NCBI GenBank assembly: GCA_051651625.1
Contig: JBOFSQ010000110.1
Span: forward strand, 1-16,127
Origin: JBOFSQ01 sp051651625
GTDB taxonomy: Bacteria; Planctomycetota; Planctomycetia; Pirellulales; Thermoguttaceae
Reading direction: 5' to 3'
Length of the DNA: 16,127 nucleotides
A program made the translations under genes and the position numbers. The notes under the pieces are model-generated. The model was given only the letters and a program-made list of their open reading frames with translations, was not told the DNA's origin and did no database searches. Each line of letters begins with the position of its first letter. The first letter of the stretch is position 1. Below, piece by piece: positions 7,419 through 13,368 of this stretch.

Positions 7419-7671
7419 AACTTTGTTCCTTTCGTGAAAGTGTGACCGAAACACCAAACACGGCAATCATACCGAGAGTTTCCGCAAGAAAAAGGGTGGC
7501 GGTTCAATTTGGCGGCTGAAAGGGTTTATGCCGTAAACGGGGACAAACTGTCTGATGACACCGCAAGGCAGGCGGAATGAAGTGTACTCGCGCAATGACG
7601 CAGAACAACCAATCATCCCGAAACTGTAGGCGAACAAAATCCGTAAACGGGCAAAAAAAATGGTGTCCCTC
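7419..7671. other. Divergent intergenic region without a gene
   Basis: This gap separates the minus-strand TIM-barrel gene from the plus-strand prepilin unit and should contain promoters for both. CCGTAAACGG occurs twice, at 7531-7540 and 7641-7650; each is a small CCG-TAAA-CGG-type inverted repeat. The spacing of 110 bases and the position before the plus-strand promoter candidate make them possible regulator sites. Short frames here have no ribosome binding site or family features. Confidence 0.4.
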
Positions 7672-7700
7672 TTGACGTTTTCGTTTTTTTCGCTTACCAT
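7672..7700 (+). promoter_or_regulatory. Candidate sigma-70-type promoter of the prepilin unit
   Basis: TTGACG (7672-7677) is followed after exactly 17 bases by TACCAT (7695-7700). The -35 matches the consensus at five of six positions and the -10 at four of six. A T-rich spacer lies between them. It sits 84 bases before the ATG that has the strong ribosome binding site. This is a consensus match only. Confidence 0.4.
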
Positions 7701-7770
7701 TCCGCATAATGCTGTTGGGGGAGTTCTCGGACGGCGAGTGATTGATCTGTTGGATAGTACCATTTTTCAC

Positions 7771-7776
7771 AAGGAG
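7771..7776 (+). promoter_or_regulatory. Strong Shine-Dalgarno site of the out-of-frame leader ORF
   Basis: AAGGAG lies seven bases before ATG 7784, the best ribosome binding site near the prepilin gene. The ATG it serves is not in frame with the prepilin domain at the 13-G tract length present here. The in-frame ATG at 7851 has no such site and directly follows an in-frame TAA. This decides which frame ribosomes are likely to enter. Confidence 0.75.
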
Positions 7777-7783
7777 ACAGACA

Positions 7784-7885
7784 ATGTGCAAGATTCAGCT
7801 CGATTGTATGTGTGCAGTAGAACCAGCGTCGGAACTAATCGACGTCGTAAATGTTAAGATGGGGGGGGGGGGGCGGTACAGCTAA
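7784..7885 (+). CDS. 33-codon leader ORF ending just after the poly-G tract
   Basis: The ORF starts MCKIQLDCMCAVEP, reads into the G tract as KMGGGG and stops at TAA 7883-7885. It has a strong ribosome binding site, whereas the overlapping prepilin frame has none. Removing one G or adding two would place it in frame with the prepilin domain, giving a protein of about 400 aa with a 57-residue leader. It may therefore be the true 5' end of the prepilin gene, shown here in the out-of-frame state or with a miscalled homopolymer. Alternatively it is a translated leader peptide. It has no hydrophobic segment or family match that I recognise. Confidence 0.5.
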   Translation: MCKIQLDCMCAVEPASELIDVVNVKMGGGGRYS

Positions 7886-8987
7886 ACCTGTTTCACTCTT
7901 TGGCGTCTTCTGCGACGCCGTTCACGCCGCTCTTTCTCGACGTACTCGCAGCGGTTTTACGCTCGTCGAACTTCTGGTAGTGATCGCCATCATCGGCGTC
8001 CTCGTCGCCCTCTTGCTCCCCGCCGTGCAAGCCGCACGCGAAGCCGCAAGACGCATGCAGTGTACAAATAACCTAAAACAAATGGGGATTGCTGTACACA
8101 ACTTCAATGACACCAACAGAGGTTTGCCGCCGACGATGTTGAATTGCCTTGGACGACTCTCGTTTTGGGCGCTTCTATATCCGTTTTGCGAGCAGACCGC
8201 ACAGTACGATTTCTTCGTGAGCAAAGACATATCTTTGCAGTGGTACGGTGGAGAGTTTGATGCGCTGACGCAAGCCGAACGCGATGCCATTTCGGGTGTT
8301 GCATACATGAAGTGTCCAACACGTCGTTCACCGGGTATCCAGTATAGCAATTCCGGCGGACCAAACATTTGGGGGTTGGATATTGGAAAGGGGCCGCGTG
8401 GTGACTACGCGATTGTCTACTCCGGTTGTCGTGGTGCCGCTGGTAACGCTGGCACCGATGCATACTGGCTGTGGAAACTGTGCGGTTCTTATGAAAGTGA
8501 GGCACGCGGACCTTTTCGTTTTAACGGTAACAGTGCCAACTATGGTAACGCCAAGGAGTGGAAACCTGCGGTGGATATGGGATGGTGGACGGATGGCACT
8601 TCTAACCAAATCATCATTGGTGAGAAGCATATTCCACAAGATTATCTTGGCGTGGATAGCCGAGACGCGAGTGATGTTGATGGCGGTTACCTCAACACGT
8701 TCCACAGTGGATGGGGGCAGAAAGGTGGTCGCTTTAACATTGCGAGACCTATTGTGACGAGGGCACCACGCCTTGCCCGTGGACCAAAGGACTCGCAAGG
8801 AGTGTTCGAAATTGAACCTACGCCGGGAACGGGAATTCCCGCCTATGGTTTCGGCAGTTACCACGCGGGCGTCTGCAACTTCGTCTTGGGTGATGGTGCC
8901 GTGAAGAGTCTTTCGACAACCATCGCCCCCGATGTTCTTGGGTCGGCTGCCGATGTGTCCGATGGCGGGACTTATGGCGGGTTGTAG
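7851..8987 (+). CDS. DUF1559 prepilin-like protein with H-X9-DG motif
   Basis: 378 aa as written. A type IV prepilin-like leader has its predicted cleavage between G35 and F36, in RSGFTLVELLVVIAIIG, with the conserved E40 and a hydrophobic helix at 36-58, then LLPAVQAAREAARRMQC. The body is the planctomycete DUF1559 domain. Its C-terminal segment H-AGVCNFVLG-DG is the H-X9-DG motif known from prepilin-processing-associated proteins. These proteins are highly multiplied in planctomycetes and are thought to be surface or secretion-related pseudopilins; the exact role is unknown. The leader is unusually long and begins MLRW followed by five glycines from a 13-G tract. No ATG, GTG or TTG lies between the tract and the prepilin helix, so initiation must be upstream of the tract. 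ATG 7851 directly follows TAA and has no ribosome binding site. A lipoprotein gene of the usual partner type follows. Confidence 0.88.
   Translation: MLRWGGGGGTAKPVSLFGVFCDAVHAALSRRTRSGFTLVELLVVIAIIGVLVALLLPAVQAAREAARRMQCTNNLKQMGIAVHNFNDTNRGLPPTMLNCLGRLSFWALLYPFCEQTAQYDFFVSKDISLQWYGGEFDALTQAERDAISGVAYMKCPTRRSPGIQYSNSGGPNIWGLDIGKGPRGDYAIVYSGCRGAAGNAGTDAYWLWKLCGSYESEARGPFRFNGNSANYGNAKEWKPAVDMGWWTDGTSNQIIIGEKHIPQDYLGVDSRDASDVDGGYLNTFHSGWGQKGGRFNIARPIVTRAPRLARGPKDSQGVFEIEPTPGTGIPAYGFGSYHAGVCNFVLGDGAVKSLSTTIAPDVLGSAADVSDGGTYGGL
7861..7873 (+). repeat. 13-G homopolymer at the prepilin gene start
   Basis: Thirteen consecutive Gs lie inside two overlapping frames, the leader ORF from 7784 and the prepilin ORF from 7851. 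Tracts of this length are prone to slipped-strand mispairing. Reading by hand, 13 or 16 Gs put ATG 7851 in frame with the prepilin domain, 12 or 15 put the ATG with the strong ribosome binding site in frame, and 14 put neither in frame. The tract is equally a place where sequencing or assembly may miscount. Confidence 0.8.
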
Positions 8988-9045
8988 TTGTTCATCAAGT
9001 TTAGAGAGTTGTGATCGTTCACGAAGCTTTTACGTCGATGGTGTA

Positions 9046-9278
9046 TGCCCCAACGGGGCAGCGATTTCAATAACCGGCGGTAAGTGCAGCCGCGATAGCG
9101 GCAAACGCAACCGCCGGTGACGCGAACGAAAATTCGATGCGTCTGTAAGACGCTACCAAAATACGCAAGCGTGTTATGGGTAGCGTCCTACGGACGCTCG
9201 GATTTTAGGTGGTTGCTACCGTGGGCTGCGCGGAATACCGCTTGCCCACGGTTATTGAAATACCGTCCCTTCGGGACG
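9046..9278. repeat. Dense palindrome cluster between prepilin and lipoprotein genes
   Basis: No gene is visible between 8988 and 9372. The stretch is packed with inverted repeats: TGCCCCAACGGGGCA (9046-9060); ACCGGCGG (9073-9080) with CCGCCGGT (9111-9118), enclosing GCCGC-GATA-GCGGC (9089-9102); GCGTCTGTAAGACGC (9139-9153); GACGCTACC (9149-9157) with GGTAGCGTC (9179-9187), enclosing ACGCAAGCGT; AGCGTCCTACGGACGCT (9182-9198); CCGTGGGC (9219-9226) with GCCCACGG (9244-9251); and CGTCCCTTCGGGACG (9264-9278). The GCCCC and CCGTGGG types also occur at 21-152. Some of these stems could separate expression of the two genes. Confidence 0.75.
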
Positions 9279-9372
9279 AAGACAATGCATGACGCACCTG
9301 ATAGTTCTTGCGAACAATTTCGTGAAAGGTTACGGCAAGTTTTCGTTTCAACATTTATCAAGAAGGAGAGTT

Positions 9373-9822
9373 ATGTCAGTCAAGTGTTTGTGCGTTGCGT
9401 TGTCGATGGTGCTTGTGACATTTGCGGTTGGATGTGGCGAGACTCGCTGCAAGATCACGGGCAAGGTCACGTTCCCCGATGGGACGCCACTCAAAATGGG
9501 TAACGTGCGTGGGGTTGCCGACACCGGTCGCCACCTAATGTCAAAGGTGAATGAGGATGGCTCGTTTGAGTTTTATGAAACGCAGCCCGGCGACAAGGTT
9601 CCCGCTGGGCACGTTTACAAAATCTATTTTGCCGGTGTTGAGGAGTCGGACAATGCACCGCCGATCAGGCTTGCGCCCGGTCAAATGCCGCCGCCACCTG
9701 TTATGAAACCGCCAGTGTTGTTGGTCAATGAGAAGTTCACCATTCCCAATCAGTCTGGTCTCGTGCTAGACGTTCCCAAAAGCTCTAAACCGATAGAGTA
9801 CAACATCACGGTTGAGAAGTGA
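9373..9822 (+). CDS. Small lipoprotein with carboxypeptidase-regulatory-like fold
   Basis: 149 aa. A lipoprotein signal peptide (MSVKCLC, then a hydrophobic stretch 8-19) ends in the lipobox AVGC, with C21 as the lipidated residue. The mature part contains ITGKVTFPDGTPLKMGNV (28-45), NEDGSF (60-65) and PAGHVYKIYF (77-86), the pattern of the planctomycete carboxypeptidase-regulatory-like beta-sandwich lipoproteins that commonly follow DUF1559 genes. A proline-rich patch lies at 102-114. It is probably anchored in the cell envelope and may accompany the pseudopilin-like protein; no enzyme activity is expected. AAGGAG (9363-9368) lies four bases before ATG 9373. The frame extends upstream to 9289, but that would place 28 residues before the signal peptide. 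A terminator follows at 9863. Confidence 0.85.
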   Translation: MSVKCLCVALSMVLVTFAVGCGETRCKITGKVTFPDGTPLKMGNVRGVADTGRHLMSKVNEDGSFEFYETQPGDKVPAGHVYKIYFAGVEESDNAPPIRLAPGQMPPPPVMKPPVLLVNEKFTIPNQSGLVLDVPKSSKPIEYNITVEK

Positions 9823-9862
9823 GTTTCCCGTTTCTTTCGGAACGTGGAACGGAGCATGCGCA

Positions 9863-9904
9863 AACCGCCCCATAGGCCCCACCGGACTCATGGGGAGGTT
9901 TTTT
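9863..9904 (+). terminator. Intrinsic terminator after the lipoprotein gene
   Basis: AACCGCCCCAT (9863-9873) pairs with ATGGGGAGGTT (9890-9900), with one mismatch in 11, and the stem runs into six Ts (9899-9904). It is 40 bases past the lipoprotein stop and ends the plus-strand unit. The convergent nuclease gene ends at 9942. The minus-strand side of the stem has only a weak T tract, so it works mainly on the plus strand. Confidence 0.75.
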
Positions 9905-9941
9905 CGTTAATGTTAAACGTTATTGGTGTGGGTCAGTCAAT

Positions 9942-10883
9942 TTACTTGAGCTGCGTGATTTCGTTTTCAGAGAGTCCGGTGATTCTCGATATGGCGTTTG
10001 GATTGAATCCTTCAATCCGCAGCTTACTGGCAATTTCTGCTTTGCCTCTAGCCTCACCTCTGGCCTCACCTCTCGCTTCGGCGAGTTCGACTTCTGCACC
10101 GAGTTCAATGCGGTGCATCGCGGCGTAACGCATTCGGCTACGCTCAAGCTCACGCATCTCATTGTCGCTTGCGTACCGACGAAACTCCTTGCCAACATCG
10201 CTCAAAACTGGATTCTTCTTGCTTATCACCGACATCTGTTCCTCCAATTCTTCTGGTTCACACGACAAAAACAACGACCAACCTTGCAAGGCGTCGTTCC
10301 AGTCGCGTATATTTTCCTGATGCCCAACACGGACTCCACTCAAACACACTACATGGACAGCAATATGATCCGAAAATATCACGCTCGGATTTTCGTCCGC
10401 TACCAAATGGAACACTTGATGGCGTTTCACAAGTTGCGGAAAGAGGTTGTCAAACGTGATGATGATCGACACCACCGGCTTGAGGGCAACATATTTGTCG
10501 CCGCGATATAACTGCGAGGAGTAGGTGTCGGCCCAGTATTCAAGCATCCGCTCTTTGAACGCCAAGTGCGTCGACACCTGAATTTCGATGTCAAAAATGT
10601 GCCTGCGTTCGTCCCGAACACGCACGTCCAAAACTATGCTCTTGTCAACTGCAAACTTTTTGATGTTGAACGGATTGAGAACTTCAGCCCTAACAATGGG
10701 ACGATCATTTGAGTCGATAAGTACGGCATTGATGAAGTTGACGAGCGACTCTTCGTGCTTCGGATTAGAGAAGTACGTTGCGAAAAAGATGTCGGAGTTC
10801 GGACGGATTTTGAAGTCCTTGAGCAGTTGCTCGCGGTCTTCGGGCGTCAACTCGATTTTCTGTTTTGACTTCTTTGGTGGCAT
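9942..10883 (-). CDS. Rpn/PD-(D/E)XK family nuclease (transposase-like)
   Basis: 313 aa from ATG 10883. The frame is open to a GTG at 10919, but MPPKKSKQKIELTPEDRE is a plausible natural N-terminus; neither start has a ribosome binding site. The protein matches the Rpn / PD-(D/E)XK nuclease family transposase group. It has the early PNSDIFFATYF block (28-38), the catalytic core with D86 in SIVLDVRV and E100-x-Q102 in FDIEIQ, then ERMLEYWADTYSSQLYRGDKY (111-131) and the hydrophobic strand VVSIIITF (137-144). The C-terminus has a charged repeat (ARGEARGEARGKAE, 270-283) and a helix-turn-helix-like tail ISRITGLSENEI (298-309), usual in this family. E. coli Rpn proteins are DNases that stimulate RecA-independent recombination. 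A 43-bp remnant resembling its own coding sequence lies upstream at 10991-11033. The gene stands alone and may be mobile. Confidence 0.87.
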   Translation of the reverse strand: MPPKKSKQKIELTPEDREQLLKDFKIRPNSDIFFATYFSNPKHEESLVNFINAVLIDSNDRPIVRAEVLNPFNIKKFAVDKSIVLDVRVRDERRHIFDIEIQVSTHLAFKERMLEYWADTYSSQLYRGDKYVALKPVVSIIITFDNLFPQLVKRHQVFHLVADENPSVIFSDHIAVHVVCLSGVRVGHQENIRDWNDALQGWSLFLSCEPEELEEQMSVISKKNPVLSDVGKEFRRYASDNEMRELERSRMRYAAMHRIELGAEVELAEARGEARGEARGKAEIASKLRIEGFNPNAISRITGLSENEITQLK

Positions 10884-10990
10884 CGTTGCAACAAGGTTGG
10901 TTGTAAACTTTAGCACCACTATACGACCGGCATTCTACCGCGCAAGAACCGGTTTGCAAGAATGGTACCCGTTCACGTTTGATTTTACTT

Positions 10991-11033
10991 GCATCGTTCC
11001 AGTCGCGTATCTTTTCCAGACGCCCAACACGGA
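10991..11033 (-). pseudogene. Short remnant of a second rpn-like gene
   Basis: This 43-bp stretch aligns without gaps, with four mismatches, to 10291-10333 inside the intact nuclease gene. In the same minus-strand frame it reads FRVGRLEKIRDWNDAS where the intact gene reads VRVGHQENIRDWNDAL. The sequence around it (10920-11051) has no complete ORF of this family. It is either what is left of a former neighbouring copy or a locally duplicated fragment. Confidence 0.6.
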
Positions 11034-11051
11034 ACTCCCGATTCCCTGCCG

Positions 11052-11870
11052 TTAACATTCTTCGCGTACTTTGTGTTCGACGATCACTTTCACCACGAGC
11101 GTTATCAGTGCGAGGAAGACGAGTAGCGACGCTACCGCGAACGGGGCCGAAACGACGTATTCGTTGTAAAGAACTTGAATCTGAAGCGGGAGCGTGTTCG
11201 TCTCGCCTTGGATTCGCCCAGAGACGACAGCGACCGCACCAAACTCGCCCATCGCGCGGGCGTTGCAGAGAATCGTCCCGTAGAGAAGCCCCCACTTTAT
11301 ATTCGGCAGCGTCACACGCCAAAAAATTTGCCAACCGCGTGCGCCGAGTACGCGAGCCGCCATTTCCTCTTCGTTCCCCTGCGCCTGCAAAATCGGGAGC
11401 AGTTCGCGGACAACAAACGGACACGTCACAAAAAGCGTCGCCAAAACTATCGCTGGCGTGGCAAACAAAATCTTAATGTCGTGGGCAATGAACCAACGAC
11501 CAAACGCATTTTGTGCCCCAAAAAGAAAGATGAATAACATCCCCGCAATCACCGGCGAAACAGCGAACGGCAAATCAATGATCGTCACCAAAACACTCTT
11601 CCCGTAAAACTGAAACTTGCCGATACACCACGCCGCCGCAAGTCCGAAAAGAACGTTGAGCGGAACCACTATCGCCACAACAAAAAGTGTCAGAAATATC
11701 GCTGCGCGAGTACCCGGCTCGACCAGCGCATCCCAGTACGCGGCCACGCCGTCCGAAAACGCGCAGACAAATATAATCGCCAGCGGCGATAACAGGAACA
11801 GCGTCAGGAACGTCACGGCAACCGTGATCAAAGCCAGACGTACCCAAAGTGGTTCAGTTGTGCTTGACAT
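11052..11870 (-). CDS. cysW: Sulfate/thiosulfate ABC transporter permease CysW
   Basis: 272 aa inner-membrane permease with about six hydrophobic segments (roughly 12-36, 57-81, 93-118, 137-160, 196-217 and 243-263). The cytoplasmic EAA loop, which docks to the CysA ATPase, is at 167-191 (EEEMAARVLGARGWQIFWRV...). CysW-specific signatures are ARAMGEFGAVAVVSGRIQGE (204-223) and NTLPLQIQVLYNEY (225-238). In the usual operon it pairs with CysT, CysA and a sulfate-binding protein to import sulfate or thiosulfate. Here none of these is adjacent: an rpn-like gene lies downstream and a 32-bp tandem array followed by an M42 peptidase lies upstream. The protein appears full length, so it may work with subunits encoded elsewhere or be left from a rearranged operon. 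The repeat array starts immediately next to the ATG and no ribosome binding site is visible. Confidence 0.92.
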   Translation of the reverse strand: MSSTTEPLWVRLALITVAVTFLTLFLLSPLAIIFVCAFSDGVAAYWDALVEPGTRAAIFLTLFVVAIVVPLNVLFGLAAAWCIGKFQFYGKSVLVTIIDLPFAVSPVIAGMLFIFLFGAQNAFGRWFIAHDIKILFATPAIVLATLFVTCPFVVRELLPILQAQGNEEEMAARVLGARGWQIFWRVTLPNIKWGLLYGTILCNARAMGEFGAVAVVSGRIQGETNTLPLQIQVLYNEYVVSAPFAVASLLVFLALITLVVKVIVEHKVREEC

Positions 11871-12154
11871 GATTTCACTCGCTTACGCTTCCCGCTCCGA
11901 TTCGGGGCACTCGCTTACGCTTCGTGTTCTGATTCAGGGCCACTCGCTTACGCTTCCCGCTCTGATTCAGGGCACTCGCTTACGCTTTCCGCTCTGATTC
12001 AGGGCACTCGCTTACGCTTTCCGCTCTGATTCAGGGCACTCGCTTACGCTTCCCGCTCTGATTCAGGGCACTCGCTTACGCTTTCCGCTCTGATTCAGGG
12101 CACTCGCTTACGCTTCCCGCTCTGATTCAGGGCACTCGCTTACGCTTCGTGTTC
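11871..12154 (-). repeat. Nine-unit 32-bp tandem repeat array
   Basis: Nine units follow each other: the first is partial (27 bp, 11871-11897), the third is 33 bp, and the rest are 32 bp. All contain CACTCGCTTACGCTT, usually preceded by TGATTCAGGG. Three suffix types alternate: CCCGCTC (units 1, 3, 6, 8), TCCGCTC (units 4, 5, 7) and CGTGTTC (units 2, 9). The CGTGTTC type matches the core at 2522-2697 on the opposite strand. The array fills the whole gap between cysW (ATG at 11870) and the M42 peptidase stop (12164), so any cysW promoter must lie inside it or upstream of the peptidase gene. Confidence 0.93.
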
Positions 12155-12163
12155 TGATTGGTT

Positions 12164-13231
12164 TCACGGAATCAGATCGATTTGCGGGTTTACGCTCTCG
12201 ACGTAACGCGCAATCAGTTCGGCGGCGTTGTCGATGTCGTCGAGCGACACGACTTCAACAGCCGAGTGCATGTAACGATTCGGGATACTCACGAGCGACG
12301 TTGCCACGCCAGCACGATTCATCTGAATCGCACCAGTGTCGGTTGACATTGTTTTCACGTCTGCAACCATCTGAAACGGAATCGAGCGTTCGCGTGCGAC
12401 GGCGATCATCCCCGAAACGAGCTTCGTATTCATGACCGGCCCGCGGGCCAAAACCGGACCGCCACCGAGTTTGACCTCGCCATTCTGCTTCTTCTCAATC
12501 GTCGGACAGTCTGTCGAAAACGTCACGTCAACGGCGATGCCGATGTGTGGATCAATTCCGTATGCACTCGTTCGCGCCCCGCGAAGTCCGGCCTCTTCGG
12601 CGACCGTCGAGACCACCGCAACGCCAACTTCCGGCGACAAACGCGAAGCGTCGAGCCGCCGCAACGCCTCCATCACAACCCACACGCCCGCCTTGTCGTC
12701 GAGCGCGGGCGACGCAATCAGATTGTTTCGCAGCGAACGCACTTCAAGTTCAACCGTGATCGCGTCGCCGATGCTCACGACTTTTTCGGCGTCTTCTTTG
12801 TTCGTTGCACCGATGTCGATCCAAAGCTCGTGAATCTTCGGCACTTTCTTCCGCTCTTCTTCGTTGAGGAGGTGAATCGGCTTCTTGCCGAGTACGCCCG
12901 CGACCGTTCCGCTGGCCGTCCAAATGACGACTCGCTGACCGACGAGGTGCATCGGGTCCCAGCCGCCGAGCGGCAGAACGTAGAGAAAACCTTCGGCGTC
13001 GATGTAGTTGACGATGAGTGCGATTTGGTCGCAGTGCCCCGCAAGCATAATGCGAAACGGGGCGTTCGGGTTTTTGATGACGATCAGATTGCCGTGAACG
13101 TCGCGGCGAACTTCGTCCGCAAACGGACGCATCTCGCTCTCTACGACACGCTGAAGCGTCTCCTCAAAACCAGTCGGCGACGGCGTTCGCAAAATCTTTT
13201 CGAGAAAATTTAACGATTCGGGGGAGATCAT
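12164..13231 (-). CDS. M42 family metallo-aminopeptidase (glutamyl aminopeptidase / FrvX type)
   Basis: 355 aa, the usual length for peptidase family M42 (tetrahedral aminopeptidases), cytoplasmic. Expected metal and catalytic residues are visible: H66 in LAGHCDQI, bridging D178 in ALDDKAG, general base E212 and ligand E213 in AEEAGLRGA, D235 in AVDVT and H322 in NRYMHS. The first motif is GHCDQI instead of the common GHMDEIG. The family removes N-terminal residues from peptides with two zinc or cobalt ions and forms dodecamers; older annotations call it endoglucanase M. The ATG at 13231 has only a weak GAAAGG about 13 bases upstream. The truncated MITE-like copy begins 31 bases upstream of the start and the tandem array begins 9 bases after the stop. 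Confidence 0.92.
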   Translation of the reverse strand: MISPESLNFLEKILRTPSPTGFEETLQRVVESEMRPFADEVRRDVHGNLIVIKNPNAPFRIMLAGHCDQIALIVNYIDAEGFLYVLPLGGWDPMHLVGQRVVIWTASGTVAGVLGKKPIHLLNEEERKKVPKIHELWIDIGATNKEDAEKVVSIGDAITVELEVRSLRNNLIASPALDDKAGVWVVMEALRRLDASRLSPEVGVAVVSTVAEEAGLRGARTSAYGIDPHIGIAVDVTFSTDCPTIEKKQNGEVKLGGGPVLARGPVMNTKLVSGMIAVARERSIPFQMVADVKTMSTDTGAIQMNRAGVATSLVSIPNRYMHSAVEVVSLDDIDNAAELIARYVESVNPQIDLIP

Positions 13232-13262
13232 TTGTTAATTGGGCCTTTCATTGATTGGGTAA

Positions 13263-13364
13263 TAGATCAATTCGGAAACTTGCACCCGAACTGCGGTTCG
13301 GCATAGCCGAACCCTCCAGACGCCTGCGGCGTATGACCATTGGAGGGGTCGGCTATGCCGAACC
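13263..13364. mobile_element. Truncated inverted copy of the MITE-like element
   Basis: The reverse complement of this 102-bp segment aligns over its full length to 6215-6316. It keeps the palindromic core starting with GGTTCGGCATAGCCGAACC (13295) and one outer arm ending in TAGATCAATTCGGAAAC (13263-13279), which differs from the arm of the first copy at several positions. The opposite arm is missing: the similarity stops at 13364, four bases from the stop codon of the chemotaxis receptor gene. It therefore lies between the receptor's 3' end and the M42 peptidase start. Confidence 0.75.
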
Positions 13365-13368
13365 TGAA

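Noticed and set aside
7660..7857. 65-codon plus-strand ORF before the prepilin gene
   Set aside because: It has no ribosome binding site, contains the promoter candidate and is out of frame with both starts around the G tract.
10765..11424. 219-codon minus-strand ORF spanning the cysW and rpn ends
   Set aside because: It is mostly out-of-frame cysW and rpn sequence. Only the short RDWNDA part is meaningful, and that is reported as an rpn remnant.
11871..12154. CRISPR array
   Set aside because: Units are contiguous 32-bp tandem repeats with no unique spacers and no cas genes.
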